From Oscillospiraceae bacterium (GTDB lineage Bacteria; Bacillota; Clostridia; Oscillospirales; Ruminococcaceae): a stretch of DNA of 64,000 bases. Positions 51,734-59,721 of the stretch are shown one piece after another. Positions within the stretch are counted from its first letter, which is position 1; each line of letters starts with the position of its first letter. The stretch lies in NCBI GenBank assembly GCA_017427265.1, contig JAFRTG010000027.1, positions 248,001 to 312,000 on the forward strand, read 5' to 3'. The notes beneath the pieces are model-generated. The model saw only the letters and a list, made by a program, of their open reading frames with translations. It did no database searches and was not told the origin of the DNA. Both the position numbers and the translations under genes were made by a program.

Positions 51734-52642
51734 TCAGAATAATCCGGTACTGAAATAACGGTCGCCGCGGTCGGGGAATACCGTCACGATATTGCCGCTT
51801 TGGACGCGCTCAGTCAGTTTCAGAACCGCAGCCATCGCCGCACCCGACGATGAACCTGCAAAAATGCCCTCTGTTTTCGCAAGCAGACGGGCGGTTTCAA
51901 AGGCTTCCCCGTCGTTCACCTTGATGACATCATCAACCAGTGACATATCCATTGTATCTGCGATGAAATCATTGCCGATGCCCTCGATGTTGTAGTCGCT
52001 GTGTTCGCCGCCGCCCATGGTCGAGCCGACCGGATCGGCAAGGATGCCGCGGATCGCCGGGTTCTGCTCCTTCAGATAGCGCAGAATGCCGGAGTAGGTT
52101 CCGCCGCTGCCCGCGCCTGCGACAACGTAGTCGATTTTGCCGTCCAGATCTTTGTAGATCTCCCTGCCGGTTGTTTCGTAGTGGGCGAGGGGATTGCTCC
52201 GGTTTTTGAACTGCTCCAGCGAGATTGAGCCGGGGATTTCCGCCTTGATCTGCTCTGCCTTTTCGACGGCGCCGAGCATGCCCTTTTCACGCGGCGTATT
52301 GATGACCTCTGCACCGAGCGCGCGCATCAAAGCCTGCTTTTCTGCTGAAAACTTTGTCGGTACGACAAAAATGATGCGGTAGCCGCGGTTCAGCGCCGCG
52401 AATGCAATGCCGAGCCCCGTATTGCCTGCGGTCGCTTCGACAATCGTGCCGCCGGCTTTGAGCAGGCCGCGCTGTTCGGCGTCGTTGACCATATAAAGTC
52501 CGGTTCTGTCCTTGACACTGCCGGACGGGTTCCAGAGCTCCAGCTTTGCAAAGACATTCACGCCCTTATTTTTCACGATGTTTCCGAGCCTGACCAGCGG
52601 CGTATGACCGATCAGCGCCTGCATCGAATCATAATACTGCAT
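51734..52642 (-). CDS. cysK: Cysteine synthase (O-acetylserine sulfhydrylase)
   Basis: A 302-residue fold-type II PLP enzyme: 'IGHTPLVRLGNI', PLP lysine in 'ELWNPSGSVKDRTGLYM', 'EATAGNTGLGIAFAALNRGY', 'GAGSGGTYSGI', 'GSSSGAAMAA'. The motif SGNTG is TAGNTG here. It makes cysteine from O-acetylserine and sulfide, although some relatives are cystathionine beta-synthases, which would also suit a neighbourhood with AhcY and a cystathionine enzyme. The start at 52642 has GGAGGGG upstream; the 12-residue extension was rejected. Confidence 0.85.
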   Translation of the reverse strand: MQYYDSMQALIGHTPLVRLGNIVKNKGVNVFAKLELWNPSGSVKDRTGLYMVNDAEQRGLLKAGGTIVEATAGNTGLGIAFAALNRGYRIIFVVPTKFSAEKQALMRALGAEVINTPREKGMLGAVEKAEQIKAEIPGSISLEQFKNRSNPLAHYETTGREIYKDLDGKIDYVVAGAGSGGTYSGILRYLKEQNPAIRGILADPVGSTMGGGEHSDYNIEGIGNDFIADTMDMSLVDDVIKVNDGEAFETARLLAKTEGIFAGSSSGAAMAAVLKLTERVQSGNIVTVFPDRGDRYFSTGLF

Positions 52643-53885
52643 GTGATTCCCCTCCATAGAGGTATGCACGCTGTTCATCCGTCAGCGTATCAATTTCAAT
52701 CTGCATACTTGCGAGCTTCTGCCGTGCGACGGCTTCGTCCACTTCGCGCGGCACATTGTTCAGCACGGATGTAACCGCATCGCGGTGTGCAATCAGCCAT
52801 TCGGCACTCCGCGCCTGAATGGCAAAGCTCATATCCATGATCTCCGCCGGGTGACCGTCACCGGCCGCCAGATTGACCAGTCTGCCCTCTGCAATGACGT
52901 AGACCGTCACGCCATTCGGCAGCGTGTACCCGGTGATATTGTTCCTTGCTTCAAACGATTTCACCGCGAGCCTTCTGAGCCCTGCCATATCAACTTCGAC
53001 ATCGAAATGGCCTGCATTGCTGAGAATCGCGCCCTCATGCATTCTGAGGAAGCTCTTTTCGGTGATGACATGGCTGCATCCCGTTACTGTGACGAAGAAG
53101 TCACCGAGCGGTGCGGCATCCTCCATTTTCATGACCGTGAAGCCGTCCATGACCGCCTCGATTGCCTTGACCGGGTCAACCTCGGTGACGATGACCTTTG
53201 CACCCAGCCCCTTTGCGCGCATCGCCGCGCCTTTTCCGCACCAGCCGTAGCCCGCAATGACAACGGTCTTGCCTGCGACAATCAGATTTGTCGTGCGGTT
53301 GATGCCGTCCCAGACGGACTGGCCTGTGCCGTAGCGGTTGTCAAACAGATGCTTGGAGTCTGCATCATTGACCAGCATCATCGGGAATTTCAGTTCATTG
53401 GCCGCTGCCATTGCCTTGAGCCGCAGAATGCCGGTCGTGGTTTCTTCGCAGCCTCCGATGACATTTGCAAGATACTGCGGGTATTCCTTGTGAATCAGCG
53501 TGACAAGGTCGCTGCCGTCGTCAATGATAAAGTGCGGCTTTGCCTCGATCACACGGCGCGTATGCGCTTCGTATTCTTCCGGCGTAACGCCGTGCCATGC
53601 ATAGACATTCAGGCTGCTGTGCACAAGCGCTGCTGCAATATCGTCCTGCGTCGAAAGGGGATTGGAGCCGGTGATATACATCTCCGCGCCGCCTGCCGCA
53701 AGAACACGGCAGAGATATGCGGTCTTTGCTTCCAGATGAATGGACAGCGCAATGCGCTTGCCTGCGAACGGCTTTGTCTTTGCAAATTCAGCTTCGATGC
53801 CGCGCAGCAGCGGCATATTTCCTTTTACCCACTGTATTTTCCGTTCGCCGCTTTCCCAGAGCGCAATATCCCTGATTTCAGACAT
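52629..53885 (-). CDS. ahcY: Adenosylhomocysteinase
   Basis: A 418-residue enzyme hydrolysing S-adenosylhomocysteine to homocysteine and adenosine. Motifs: 'SIHLEAKTAYLCRVLAAGGA', 'GSNPLSTQDD', 'EETTTGILRL', 'VNDADSKHLFDNRYGTGQS', NAD-binding 'VIAGYGWCGKGAAMRAKGLG', 'SNAGHFDVEVD'. The start MSEIRD at 53885 overlaps the cystathionine gene stop; the extension to 53945 was rejected. It supplies homocysteine to the neighbouring transsulfuration enzymes and recycles the product of the methyltransferase at 55053. Confidence 0.93.
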   Translation of the reverse strand: MSEIRDIALWESGERKIQWVKGNMPLLRGIEAEFAKTKPFAGKRIALSIHLEAKTAYLCRVLAAGGAEMYITGSNPLSTQDDIAAALVHSSLNVYAWHGVTPEEYEAHTRRVIEAKPHFIIDDGSDLVTLIHKEYPQYLANVIGGCEETTTGILRLKAMAAANELKFPMMLVNDADSKHLFDNRYGTGQSVWDGINRTTNLIVAGKTVVIAGYGWCGKGAAMRAKGLGAKVIVTEVDPVKAIEAVMDGFTVMKMEDAAPLGDFFVTVTGCSHVITEKSFLRMHEGAILSNAGHFDVEVDMAGLRRLAVKSFEARNNITGYTLPNGVTVYVIAEGRLVNLAAGDGHPAEIMDMSFAIQARSAEWLIAHRDAVTSVLNNVPREVDEAVARQKLASMQIEIDTLTDEQRAYLYGGESHAVL

Positions 53886-55041
53886 TCGGCGCCGCCTTTC
53901 CGATGGCCTGCTCCAGATCGGCAAGAATATCCGCAATGTTTTCAATGCCGGTTGACAGGCGGATCAGTCCGTCCGTGATGCCGACCTTTTTGCGGATATC
54001 GGCCGGAATCGAAGCGTGCGTCATCGTCGCGGGGTGGCAGACCAGCGACTCCACGCCGCCGAGACTTTCCGCAAGCATAATGAGCTGCAGACTCTCGAAA
54101 AATCTGTTGATATCATAGCCCTCGTGCAGTTCAAAGGAGATCATGACGCCGCCGTTTTTCGCCTGCTTTTTGTTGATCTCATAGCCCTGTGCATCCGGCA
54201 GACCGGGATAATAAACCGTTTTGACAGCCGGATGGTTTTTGAGATATTCCGCGGCCTTCTGCGCGTTTTCCACATGTCTGTCCATGCGGACGGCCAGCGT
54301 CTTGATGCCGCGAATCAGCAGGAACGAGTCAAACGGGCCGAGCACGCCGCCGGTCGAATTCTGGATAAACGCGATTTTCTGTGCGAGCTCTTTGCTGTTC
54401 ACAACGGCAAGTCCCGCGACGACATCGCTGTGGCCGCCGAGGTATTTTGTTGCGCTGTGCACGACGATATCTGCGCCGAGTTCGAGCGGCTTCTGCAGAT
54501 ACGGCGTCATGAAGGTGTTGTCCACGATGACGAGCAGTCCGTGCTTATGCGAAATCTCTGCAACGCCTGCAATATCCGTGACCGTCATCAGCGGGTTGGC
54601 CGGGCTTTCGATGATGACCGCCTTCACATCATCGGTGATCTGCGTTTCATATTTTGCAAGGTTTGCGGTATCCGCGATGGTATATGTGATGCCGAAATGG
54701 TTGAATACCTTATCGAGCACGCGGAAGGTTCCGCCGTAGACATTGCTGGAAATCAGTACGCGGTCGCCGCTGTTCAGCAGACTAAGAACCGCCGTAATTG
54801 CAGCCATGCCGGAGCCGAATGCAAAGCCTGCATAGCCGCCCTCCAGTTCTGCGATCAGCTTTTCAAGAGCCTCACGGGTCGGGTTGCCGGTGCGGGAATA
54901 TTCGTATCCGCGCATTTTTCCGAGTCCGTCCTGCTGATAGGTCGATGTCTGATAGATCGGCACATTGACTGCGCCGGTGTGGATATCGCTGGAAATGCCG
55001 CCGTGAATGAGTGCGGTCTCTGTATGTTCAAATCTGCTCAT
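53878..55041 (-). CDS. Cystathionine gamma-synthase / beta-lyase family PLP enzyme
   Basis: A 387-residue Cys/Met-metabolism PLP enzyme: 'TALIHGGISSDIHTGAVNVP', 'YEYSRTGNPTREALEKLIAE', 'AFGSGMAAITAVLSLL', PLP lysine in 'VVHSATKYLGGHSDVVAG', 'ESLGGVESLVCHPATMTHAS'. Sequence alone does not separate gamma-synthase, gamma-lyase and beta-lyase. With AhcY and CysK-like neighbours, conversion between homocysteine, cystathionine and cysteine is likely. It overlaps ahcY by 8 bases. Confidence 0.9.
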   Translation of the reverse strand: MSRFEHTETALIHGGISSDIHTGAVNVPIYQTSTYQQDGLGKMRGYEYSRTGNPTREALEKLIAELEGGYAGFAFGSGMAAITAVLSLLNSGDRVLISSNVYGGTFRVLDKVFNHFGITYTIADTANLAKYETQITDDVKAVIIESPANPLMTVTDIAGVAEISHKHGLLVIVDNTFMTPYLQKPLELGADIVVHSATKYLGGHSDVVAGLAVVNSKELAQKIAFIQNSTGGVLGPFDSFLLIRGIKTLAVRMDRHVENAQKAAEYLKNHPAVKTVYYPGLPDAQGYEINKKQAKNGGVMISFELHEGYDINRFFESLQLIMLAESLGGVESLVCHPATMTHASIPADIRKKVGITDGLIRLSTGIENIADILADLEQAIGKAAPNV

Positions 55042-55052
55042 GATGATTCTCC

Positions 55053-55952
55053 TTATTCAAAGTTATAGCCTGCGGTATAGGTCGCCGAAAGCAGGCTGAC
55101 ATTTTCAAATGCTTTCATCCGGTCGGCGCGTCCGGCAAAATATTCTGCCTGTACCTTTTCCGGCGGCAGATAGGTGTCGATCTGGAAGCCCAGCGCATAG
55201 AGTGCGCGGGATACCTCATTGTAATCATAGCCGCCGCGCATGTGCTCGCCGAGCGAAGCGGTAATCTGTTCAAGCCGGTATACGCGCTCCGGAAAGTTTC
55301 CGGTTTTCATCGGATAGTCAAATACCACGGCACTGCCCGGCACGGACAGCTCCGCGATCTGTCTGAGCGTATCCGAGAACACATCCAGCGTGAGGTAATA
55401 GGTCACGCCGAGCATGCTGAAAAACGTCGGCTTCTGCGGATCGAATCCTGCTTTCAGCAGCTGATCTGTCATGCGCTGCTTTTCAAAATCGACCGGCACA
55501 AAATGCACATTCTGCGGAATATTCCATTCCAGCTGCCGGATGCGTTCCAGCTTATAGCGCTGCGTGTCCGGGTGGTCGATCTCGTAGATTTCAATCTCCG
55601 GATTGTCATTGCGGAACAGGAATGTATCCGATCCGGCGCCGCAGATCACATATTGGATTCTGCCGTGTTTTGCAGCAAATTCATGCAGCCGTTTTTCCGC
55701 AAAATGAATGCGGGAAAGCGGGATCGGCGCGAGATATTCGCGGATGATCTGTTCCGTATCCTCCCGCGAATACGGCTTTGCGAGTCCCGTCAGTCCGCGG
55801 CTCACAATATCGTACATTTCGTCATATTCCGCTTTGCCTATGATGTCAAAAGCAAGGTCGTCGTCAAATATTTTGTCTCTGTTATGTATCGCGTGCCACG
55901 CTCTTGCAAAGGCACAGAGCTTTGCGGTCACGCTTTCTCTCTCATCAACCAT
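55053..55952 (-). CDS. SAM-dependent methyltransferase (LCMT/Ppm1-like)
   Basis: A 299-residue protein of the leucine carboxyl methyltransferase-like class: N-terminal 'VTAKLCAFARAWHAIHN' and 'IFDDDLAFDIIG', SAM motif 'YVICGAGSDTFLFRN', 'EIYEIDHPDTQRYKLERIR', 'FFSMLGVTYYLT', 'VVFDYPM'. Bacterial members methylate diverse carboxylates or natural products. As first gene of the sulfur operon, followed by ahcY, its substrate may relate to sulfur metabolism. GGAGG precedes the ATG, right after the leader terminator. Confidence 0.8.
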   Translation of the reverse strand: MVDERESVTAKLCAFARAWHAIHNRDKIFDDDLAFDIIGKAEYDEMYDIVSRGLTGLAKPYSREDTEQIIREYLAPIPLSRIHFAEKRLHEFAAKHGRIQYVICGAGSDTFLFRNDNPEIEIYEIDHPDTQRYKLERIRQLEWNIPQNVHFVPVDFEKQRMTDQLLKAGFDPQKPTFFSMLGVTYYLTLDVFSDTLRQIAELSVPGSAVVFDYPMKTGNFPERVYRLEQITASLGEHMRGGYDYNEVSRALYALGFQIDTYLPPEKVQAEYFAGRADRMKAFENVSLLSATYTAGYNFE

Positions 55953-55968
55953 AGATCCTCCAGGGCAT

Positions 55969-56000
55969 AAAAAAGCGCAGAATGCTCAACCGCACTCTGC
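55969..56000 (-). terminator. Attenuator terminator before the sulfur operon
   Basis: On the minus strand GCAGAGTGC-GGTTGA-GCATTCTGC with GC and six T, ending 17 bases before the first structural gene. It lies 60 bases downstream of the Cys-rich leader ORF, the geometry of a leader-peptide attenuator. Confidence 0.8.
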
Positions 56001-56060
56001 GTATCCATACATGTGAACGACTAGCGTCATGGGTGTTTTCGCTTTCGGAGCGGATCACAC

Positions 56061-56171
56061 TCATGATGTCTGAGAGAGAAGCCGACATCGCCGTTCTGCC
56101 GCGTGTGTTTGAGACATTCGTATATGATTGTTCCGGTAACAGCAACACTGCAGACAGCGCATCATATTCAT
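56061..56171 (-). CDS. Cysteine-rich leader peptide of the sulfur operon
   Basis: A 36-codon ORF beginning 45 bases after a perfect promoter, with AAGGAG 8 bases before the ATG. Codons 5-12 read R-C-L-Q-C-C-C-Y; a further Cys is at codon 29. Its stop overlaps a possible hairpin (CATGAGTGT..ACACCCATG), and an intrinsic terminator follows before the methyltransferase gene. The Cys run suggests that ribosome stalling at Cys codons under cysteine shortage changes leader folding and allows read-through. A different minus-strand frame of 99 codons (55945-56244) crosses the terminator and lacks a ribosome site. The ORF and terminator are seen directly; the mechanism is inferred. Confidence 0.75.
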   Translation of the reverse strand: MNMMRCLQCCCYRNNHIRMSQTHAAERRCRLLSQTS

Positions 56172-56215
56172 GGTGATTTCTCCTTATTCTTATTTTGCCT
56201 ATCGGATATGTATGC

Positions 56216-56244
56216 ATTATAGCACAGGGGATTATAAATGTCAA
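56216..56244 (-). promoter_or_regulatory. Consensus promoter of the sulfur operon
   Basis: Minus strand perfect TTGACA, 17-base spacer, perfect TATAAT. GCATACATATCCGATAGG follows, sharing GCATAC and TCCGATAG with the paaK promoter; possibly an Rrf2/CymR- or LysR-type site. Confidence 0.88.
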
Positions 56245-56360
56245 TAGTCATGGCCTATATTCGGAAATCTGTACAAAACAAACCTAGCAAGCATATATGA
56301 TAATAGGCACAAGAGAGGCGAATGTGCTGATCTGCACAGCAGTCAAGGCATTTGCTGCAA

Positions 56361-56403
56361 AAAGCAAGGGCACTGATGATTTCATCAGCGCCCTGTTGCT
56401 TTT
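56361..56403. terminator. Terminator of the ABC importer operon
   Basis: AAGCAAGGGC.CTGATG..CATCAG.GCCCT.TTGCTTTT forms a long stem with A and T runs on both sides, beyond the permease stop at 56463. Confidence 0.75.
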
Positions 56404-56462
56404 CAGATATGGATCATGACGGTTGATTGCGTCTGAAGGGAAATGCCGGCTGGAGTTCTCCG

Positions 56463-57383
56463 TTATTTTTTCCATTTCAGCATCCGCTTCTGAAGCGCGT
56501 TGAACAGGAATGTCACGGCGATGACCACGATGCCGATGACCAGCAGTCCGGCGATCGTGCGTGTATAGTCGCCGAAATCAGAGTAATATTTCACGTAGTA
56601 GCCCATGCCGTCGCGTGCGCCGATCATCTCCGCAGAGGTCAGCAGGATGAACGAGACGCTTAGTCCCTGATTGCAGCCGAGGAAGATCTGCGGGAGTGCG
56701 GCCGGCAGAATCACCGTGAACAGCATTTCCAGCTTCGGCACATTCAGAACCTTCGCGGAATCAATGATGCGTTGATCGACATGCATCACGCCGCTCATTG
56801 TTCCGGCAAACACCGGCCAGAAGGTCGCCAGAAAAATGACGAACACGGAAACCGACTGGAATGTCGGCAGCAGCGCGATGCCGTAGGGGATGTAGACGAT
56901 CGGCGGAATCGAGCTGAAAAACTTGGAAATATAGGTCGCAGCACCGCCGAGACGGGCGTTCCAGCCGAGGAACAGTCCGAGCGGAATTGCCACGACGGAT
57001 GCAAGCACAAAACCTTTGACGGTGATGCCGAGCGAGCTTTTAATGTTGATGAATATTTTCTCTCTGTCCTCTGCAAACTGGTGCAGTACCTTGCCGGGCG
57101 CCGGGAACAGCAGGTCGTTCAGTACATTGAATTTTGCCGTTGCCAGCGACCAGAGCGTCAGCAGCACGAAAATGAAGCCGACGATATCCAGCAGCAGTGT
57201 GAGGCTTTCCTTCTTCTTTATGAGAAAGCTCAGTCCGAGCGTAATTGCTTCCAGTCCGACTGCAAAGGCAATCAGCGCACCGGTGAATACATCCTTGGTC
57301 GATCTGTCAGGCAAAAGCTGCACAAGCAGCAAAATCACGAACAAAAGATGCGTCACGCGGAGCAGGCGGTTTTTCAGTGTCAC
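56463..57383 (-). CDS. Sulfonate/taurine-type ABC importer permease
   Basis: A 306-residue BPD_transp_1 permease: an N-terminal extension with three helices (about 10-90), then the core with 'IKSSLGITVKGFVLASVVAI', 'PLGLFLGWNARLG', and EAA-type loop 'IIDSAKVLNVPKLEMLFTVI', 'LPAALPQIFLGC'. It matches the SsuC/TauC/NrtB class. It overlaps the ATPase gene by 4 bases. The operon delivers an organosulfur or related compound, consistent with the neighbouring sulfur genes; nitrate or thiamine-precursor import cannot be excluded. Confidence 0.85.
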   Translation of the reverse strand: MTLKNRLLRVTHLLFVILLLVQLLPDRSTKDVFTGALIAFAVGLEAITLGLSFLIKKKESLTLLLDIVGFIFVLLTLWSLATAKFNVLNDLLFPAPGKVLHQFAEDREKIFINIKSSLGITVKGFVLASVVAIPLGLFLGWNARLGGAATYISKFFSSIPPIVYIPYGIALLPTFQSVSVFVIFLATFWPVFAGTMSGVMHVDQRIIDSAKVLNVPKLEMLFTVILPAALPQIFLGCNQGLSVSFILLTSAEMIGARDGMGYYVKYYSDFGDYTRTIAGLLVIGIVVIAVTFLFNALQKRMLKWKK

Positions 57384-58198
57384 AGGACGACCTCCTCTCC
57401 GCCGATGCGGTCAGCCACATCCTGATACAGCAAAGAGAGCAGACGGTTCCGGAATTTGCCGTACTCGTCAGTCTTGACCAGCTCTGCACGGTTACGCGGG
57501 CGTGCAAACGGCACCTGCACGATCTCGTTGACCGTGCCAGGATGTGCCGTCAGCACCACGATCTTATCCGAGAGCAGGATTGCCTCGTCAATATCGTGTG
57601 TAACGAACACGACCGTTTTGCGCTTGTCCTTGTGGTCACCCTCCCAGAGAGAGAGCAGCAGTTCCTGCAGTGTTACGCGGTTTTTCGCGTCAATTGCGCT
57701 GAACGGCTCGTCCATCAGCAGGATTTCGGTATTCATCGCAAGCGCCCTGGCAATCGCAGCGCGCTGCTGCATACCGCCCGAAAGCTGCGAGGGATATTTT
57801 TTGCCGAATTCCGCAAGGCCGACCTTGCCGAGAAACTCATCCGCAATCTGAAAACGCTCTTTGCGGCTGAGTTCATGCCGTGCCTGCTTGATACCGAACG
57901 CAATGTTGCTGCGCGTGGTCATCCACGGGAACAGCGAATAATGCTGAAATACAACGCCGCGTTCCCGGCCGGTTCCGTGCAGCGGCGCACCGTCGATTTC
58001 AACGCTGCCGCCTGCCGCCTGATACAGTCCTTCCAGAACGCTCAGCAGTGTGGATTTTCCGCATCCGCTCGCGCCGATCACGCTGACAAATTCACCGGCA
58101 CCGACCCCGAAGGATACATCGTGCAGTGCGTTGAATTTTTTGCCGCGCTCGGTATAATCAACCGTGAGATGCTTGATCTCGATCTTATTCGTAGGCAT
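57380..58198 (-). CDS. Sulfonate/taurine-type ABC importer ATPase
   Basis: A 272-residue ATPase of the SsuB/TauB/NrtD class: Walker A 'GASGCGKST' (42-50), Q-loop 'GVVFQHYSLFPWMTTRSNIA', signature 'LSGGMQQR', Walker B 'ILLMDEPFSAIDA', 'VFVTHDIDEAILLSDKIVVL'. The start MPTNKIEI at 58198 overlaps the binding-protein gene by 14 bases; the longer frame to 58321 was rejected. Confidence 0.9.
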   Translation of the reverse strand: MPTNKIEIKHLTVDYTERGKKFNALHDVSFGVGAGEFVSVIGASGCGKSTLLSVLEGLYQAAGGSVEIDGAPLHGTGRERGVVFQHYSLFPWMTTRSNIAFGIKQARHELSRKERFQIADEFLGKVGLAEFGKKYPSQLSGGMQQRAAIARALAMNTEILLMDEPFSAIDAKNRVTLQELLLSLWEGDHKDKRKTVVFVTHDIDEAILLSDKIVVLTAHPGTVNEIVQVPFARPRNRAELVKTDEYGKFRNRLLSLLYQDVADRIGGEEVVL

Positions 58199-59327
58199 TG
58201 AAATGCTCCTCCAATGATTTGTAGATATCATCGGAGCCTTCGGCGAGAATGCTGTCCAGGGCAGTCTTGTAGATTTCGGTATTGTACAGCGGTTCGATGT
58301 CGTAATCTTCTGTATAGCCAAGCTCTACAATGGTATCCTTCAGCGTCAGCGTACCCTTTTTGTCCGGATCGGGACTGGACACGCTGTAACCGCCGTAAAC
58401 CTCCGTTTCGATGAATTCGTCATCAATGTCGATGTACTTTTTCACATCGGCGATCGTCTTTTCGTGATCCTCTTGCGTCAGGTGATATGCCTTGATAAAG
58501 GCGCGTTCCAGTGCGGTGAAGGTGTTCGGATTTGCCTTGACTGCCGCTGTGGACGCGACCTGCCGGCAGCAGGGCTGGTTTTCCAGCGCCTTTTCATGTG
58601 CGCAGTAGTAGACGACCTTGTAGCCCTGTGATTTTGCAAGCGATGCATACGGCGAATAGACCGATGCAGCGTCAATGGTCTGATTGGAGAGTGCCGCGTA
58701 GGCATCCTTCTGGCTGTCGAAGTAGACGATGTTGACTTTGTCCTCGCCCTCGCCGATCTCGATATGGGCATTTTTCAGCAGAATCTGCAGCTCGGCATCC
58801 TGAACAGAATTCTTGACGGATGCAACATTTCTGCCCTTGAGGATTTCGACGCCTTCCTCATCCTTTTCGGCATATTCGGATTTGATGACATAGCCGTGAC
58901 CGTTTGTCATCGCGCCGCCGACGACCGTGACATCATGTCCCTGACTCTGGAAGGTCAGCGTCGGCACGGAGCCGATGAATGCGAGGTCGAGCTTGCCGGA
59001 TTCCAGACCGTTGACGAGCTCGCCTGCGCTGGAAAACTGCGTCAGTGTGACGTTCAGCCCTTCTTCCGTGAAGTAGCCTTCTTCTGCGGCGACAAACGCA
59101 AGCAGATGCGCGGTCGAGTTGAGATAGCCGAGATTGATGTCAGCTTTTTCCGGGACGGCTGTATCGGTGCTGTTGTTTTCAGCCGAATCAGCCGCGAGTG
59201 TTTCGGGTGCCTCTGTCTGCACAGCGCTGTATTCTGCGGACTGTTCAGACGGATTATTCAGTGCGCCGCAGCTTGTCAGAAGTGCAAGCGATACGAGAAC
59301 TGCGGTCAGTCTTATATACTTTTTCAT
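58185..59327 (-). CDS. ABC importer substrate-binding lipoprotein (SsuA-like)
   Basis: A 380-residue lipoprotein with lipobox 'LALLTSCG' (Cys about 20). The NMT1/SsuA-type binding domain has 'DINLGYLNSTAHLLAFVAAE', 'GYFTEEGLNVTLTQFSSAGE', 'LAFIGSVPTLTFQSQGHDVT' and 'NVASVKNSVQDAELQILL'. This family binds sulfonates, taurine, nitrate or pyrimidine precursors. First full gene of the importer operon; a short Cys-ending leader ORF lies 47 bases upstream. Confidence 0.88.
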   Translation of the reverse strand: MKKYIRLTAVLVSLALLTSCGALNNPSEQSAEYSAVQTEAPETLAADSAENNSTDTAVPEKADINLGYLNSTAHLLAFVAAEEGYFTEEGLNVTLTQFSSAGELVNGLESGKLDLAFIGSVPTLTFQSQGHDVTVVGGAMTNGHGYVIKSEYAEKDEEGVEILKGRNVASVKNSVQDAELQILLKNAHIEIGEGEDKVNIVYFDSQKDAYAALSNQTIDAASVYSPYASLAKSQGYKVVYYCAHEKALENQPCCRQVASTAAVKANPNTFTALERAFIKAYHLTQEDHEKTIADVKKYIDIDDEFIETEVYGGYSVSSPDPDKKGTLTLKDTIVELGYTEDYDIEPLYNTEIYKTALDSILAEGSDDIYKSLEEHFNAYE

Positions 59328-59374
59328 AAATCAAATTCACCTTTCCATTTTTCTAAACTCATAATGCGGACGGC

Positions 59375-59431
59375 TCAGAGGCAACATCGCATTCGCTCCG
59401 AAAAAGAAAGATAAACGGGATTTCGGTTCAT
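59375..59431 (-). CDS. Short leader ORF ending Arg-Cys-Cys-Leu
   Basis: An 18-codon ORF starting MNRNPVYLSF and ending ERMRCCL-stop, with GGGAG 8 bases before its ATG, about 30 bases after the promoter and before the binding-protein gene. Two adjacent Cys codons directly before the last sense codon resemble the Cys run of the leader at 56061. No terminator lies between it and the next gene, so any control would be translational coupling or stalling. Short ORFs arise by chance; the Cys pair and location raise its standing. Confidence 0.5.
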   Translation of the reverse strand: MNRNPVYLSFSERMRCCL

Positions 59432-59462
59432 TGGATTCACTCCCTGTCGTTGTGATGTCTAT

Positions 59463-59492
59463 ATCATAGCACACCTATAGGAATTTGTCCAA
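59463..59492 (-). promoter_or_regulatory. Promoter of the importer operon with GTATTGGACAAA motif
   Basis: Minus strand TTGGAC, 18-base spacer, TATGAT, preceded by the same GTATTGGACAAA word as the paaK and oxidoreductase promoters. The spacer holds ATTCCTATAGG, reminiscent of CymR-type boxes; that likeness is from memory. Confidence 0.68.
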
Positions 59493-59721
59493 TACAGAAT
59501 GATGATAAGCGGTTATCGGAAAAAGCTATTGATACAGCCGCTGCCCCGATCTGTCCGTTTGAAACGGGTTCCGCATTCTCAACGGCCGCCTTTATCATAA
59601 TTCCGACACGTTATTCCCGGATAATTCCACAATCACCTCATAATCAGCTCATATTGGTTCTGTATAATAAAGCCATAGAAACAAACCGAATCCGAAACAC
59701 GATATGAAAGGATGTATGAAT

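Noticed and set aside
55953-56215. SAM (S-box) riboswitch or T-box before the sulfur operon
   Set aside because: No S-box core and no T-box TGGNACCGCG element; the Cys-rich ORF plus terminator explains the leader better.
55945-56244. 99-codon minus-strand ORF covering the sulfur leader
   Set aside because: It starts before the likely transcript start, has no ribosome site and runs through the terminator and the first gene's start.
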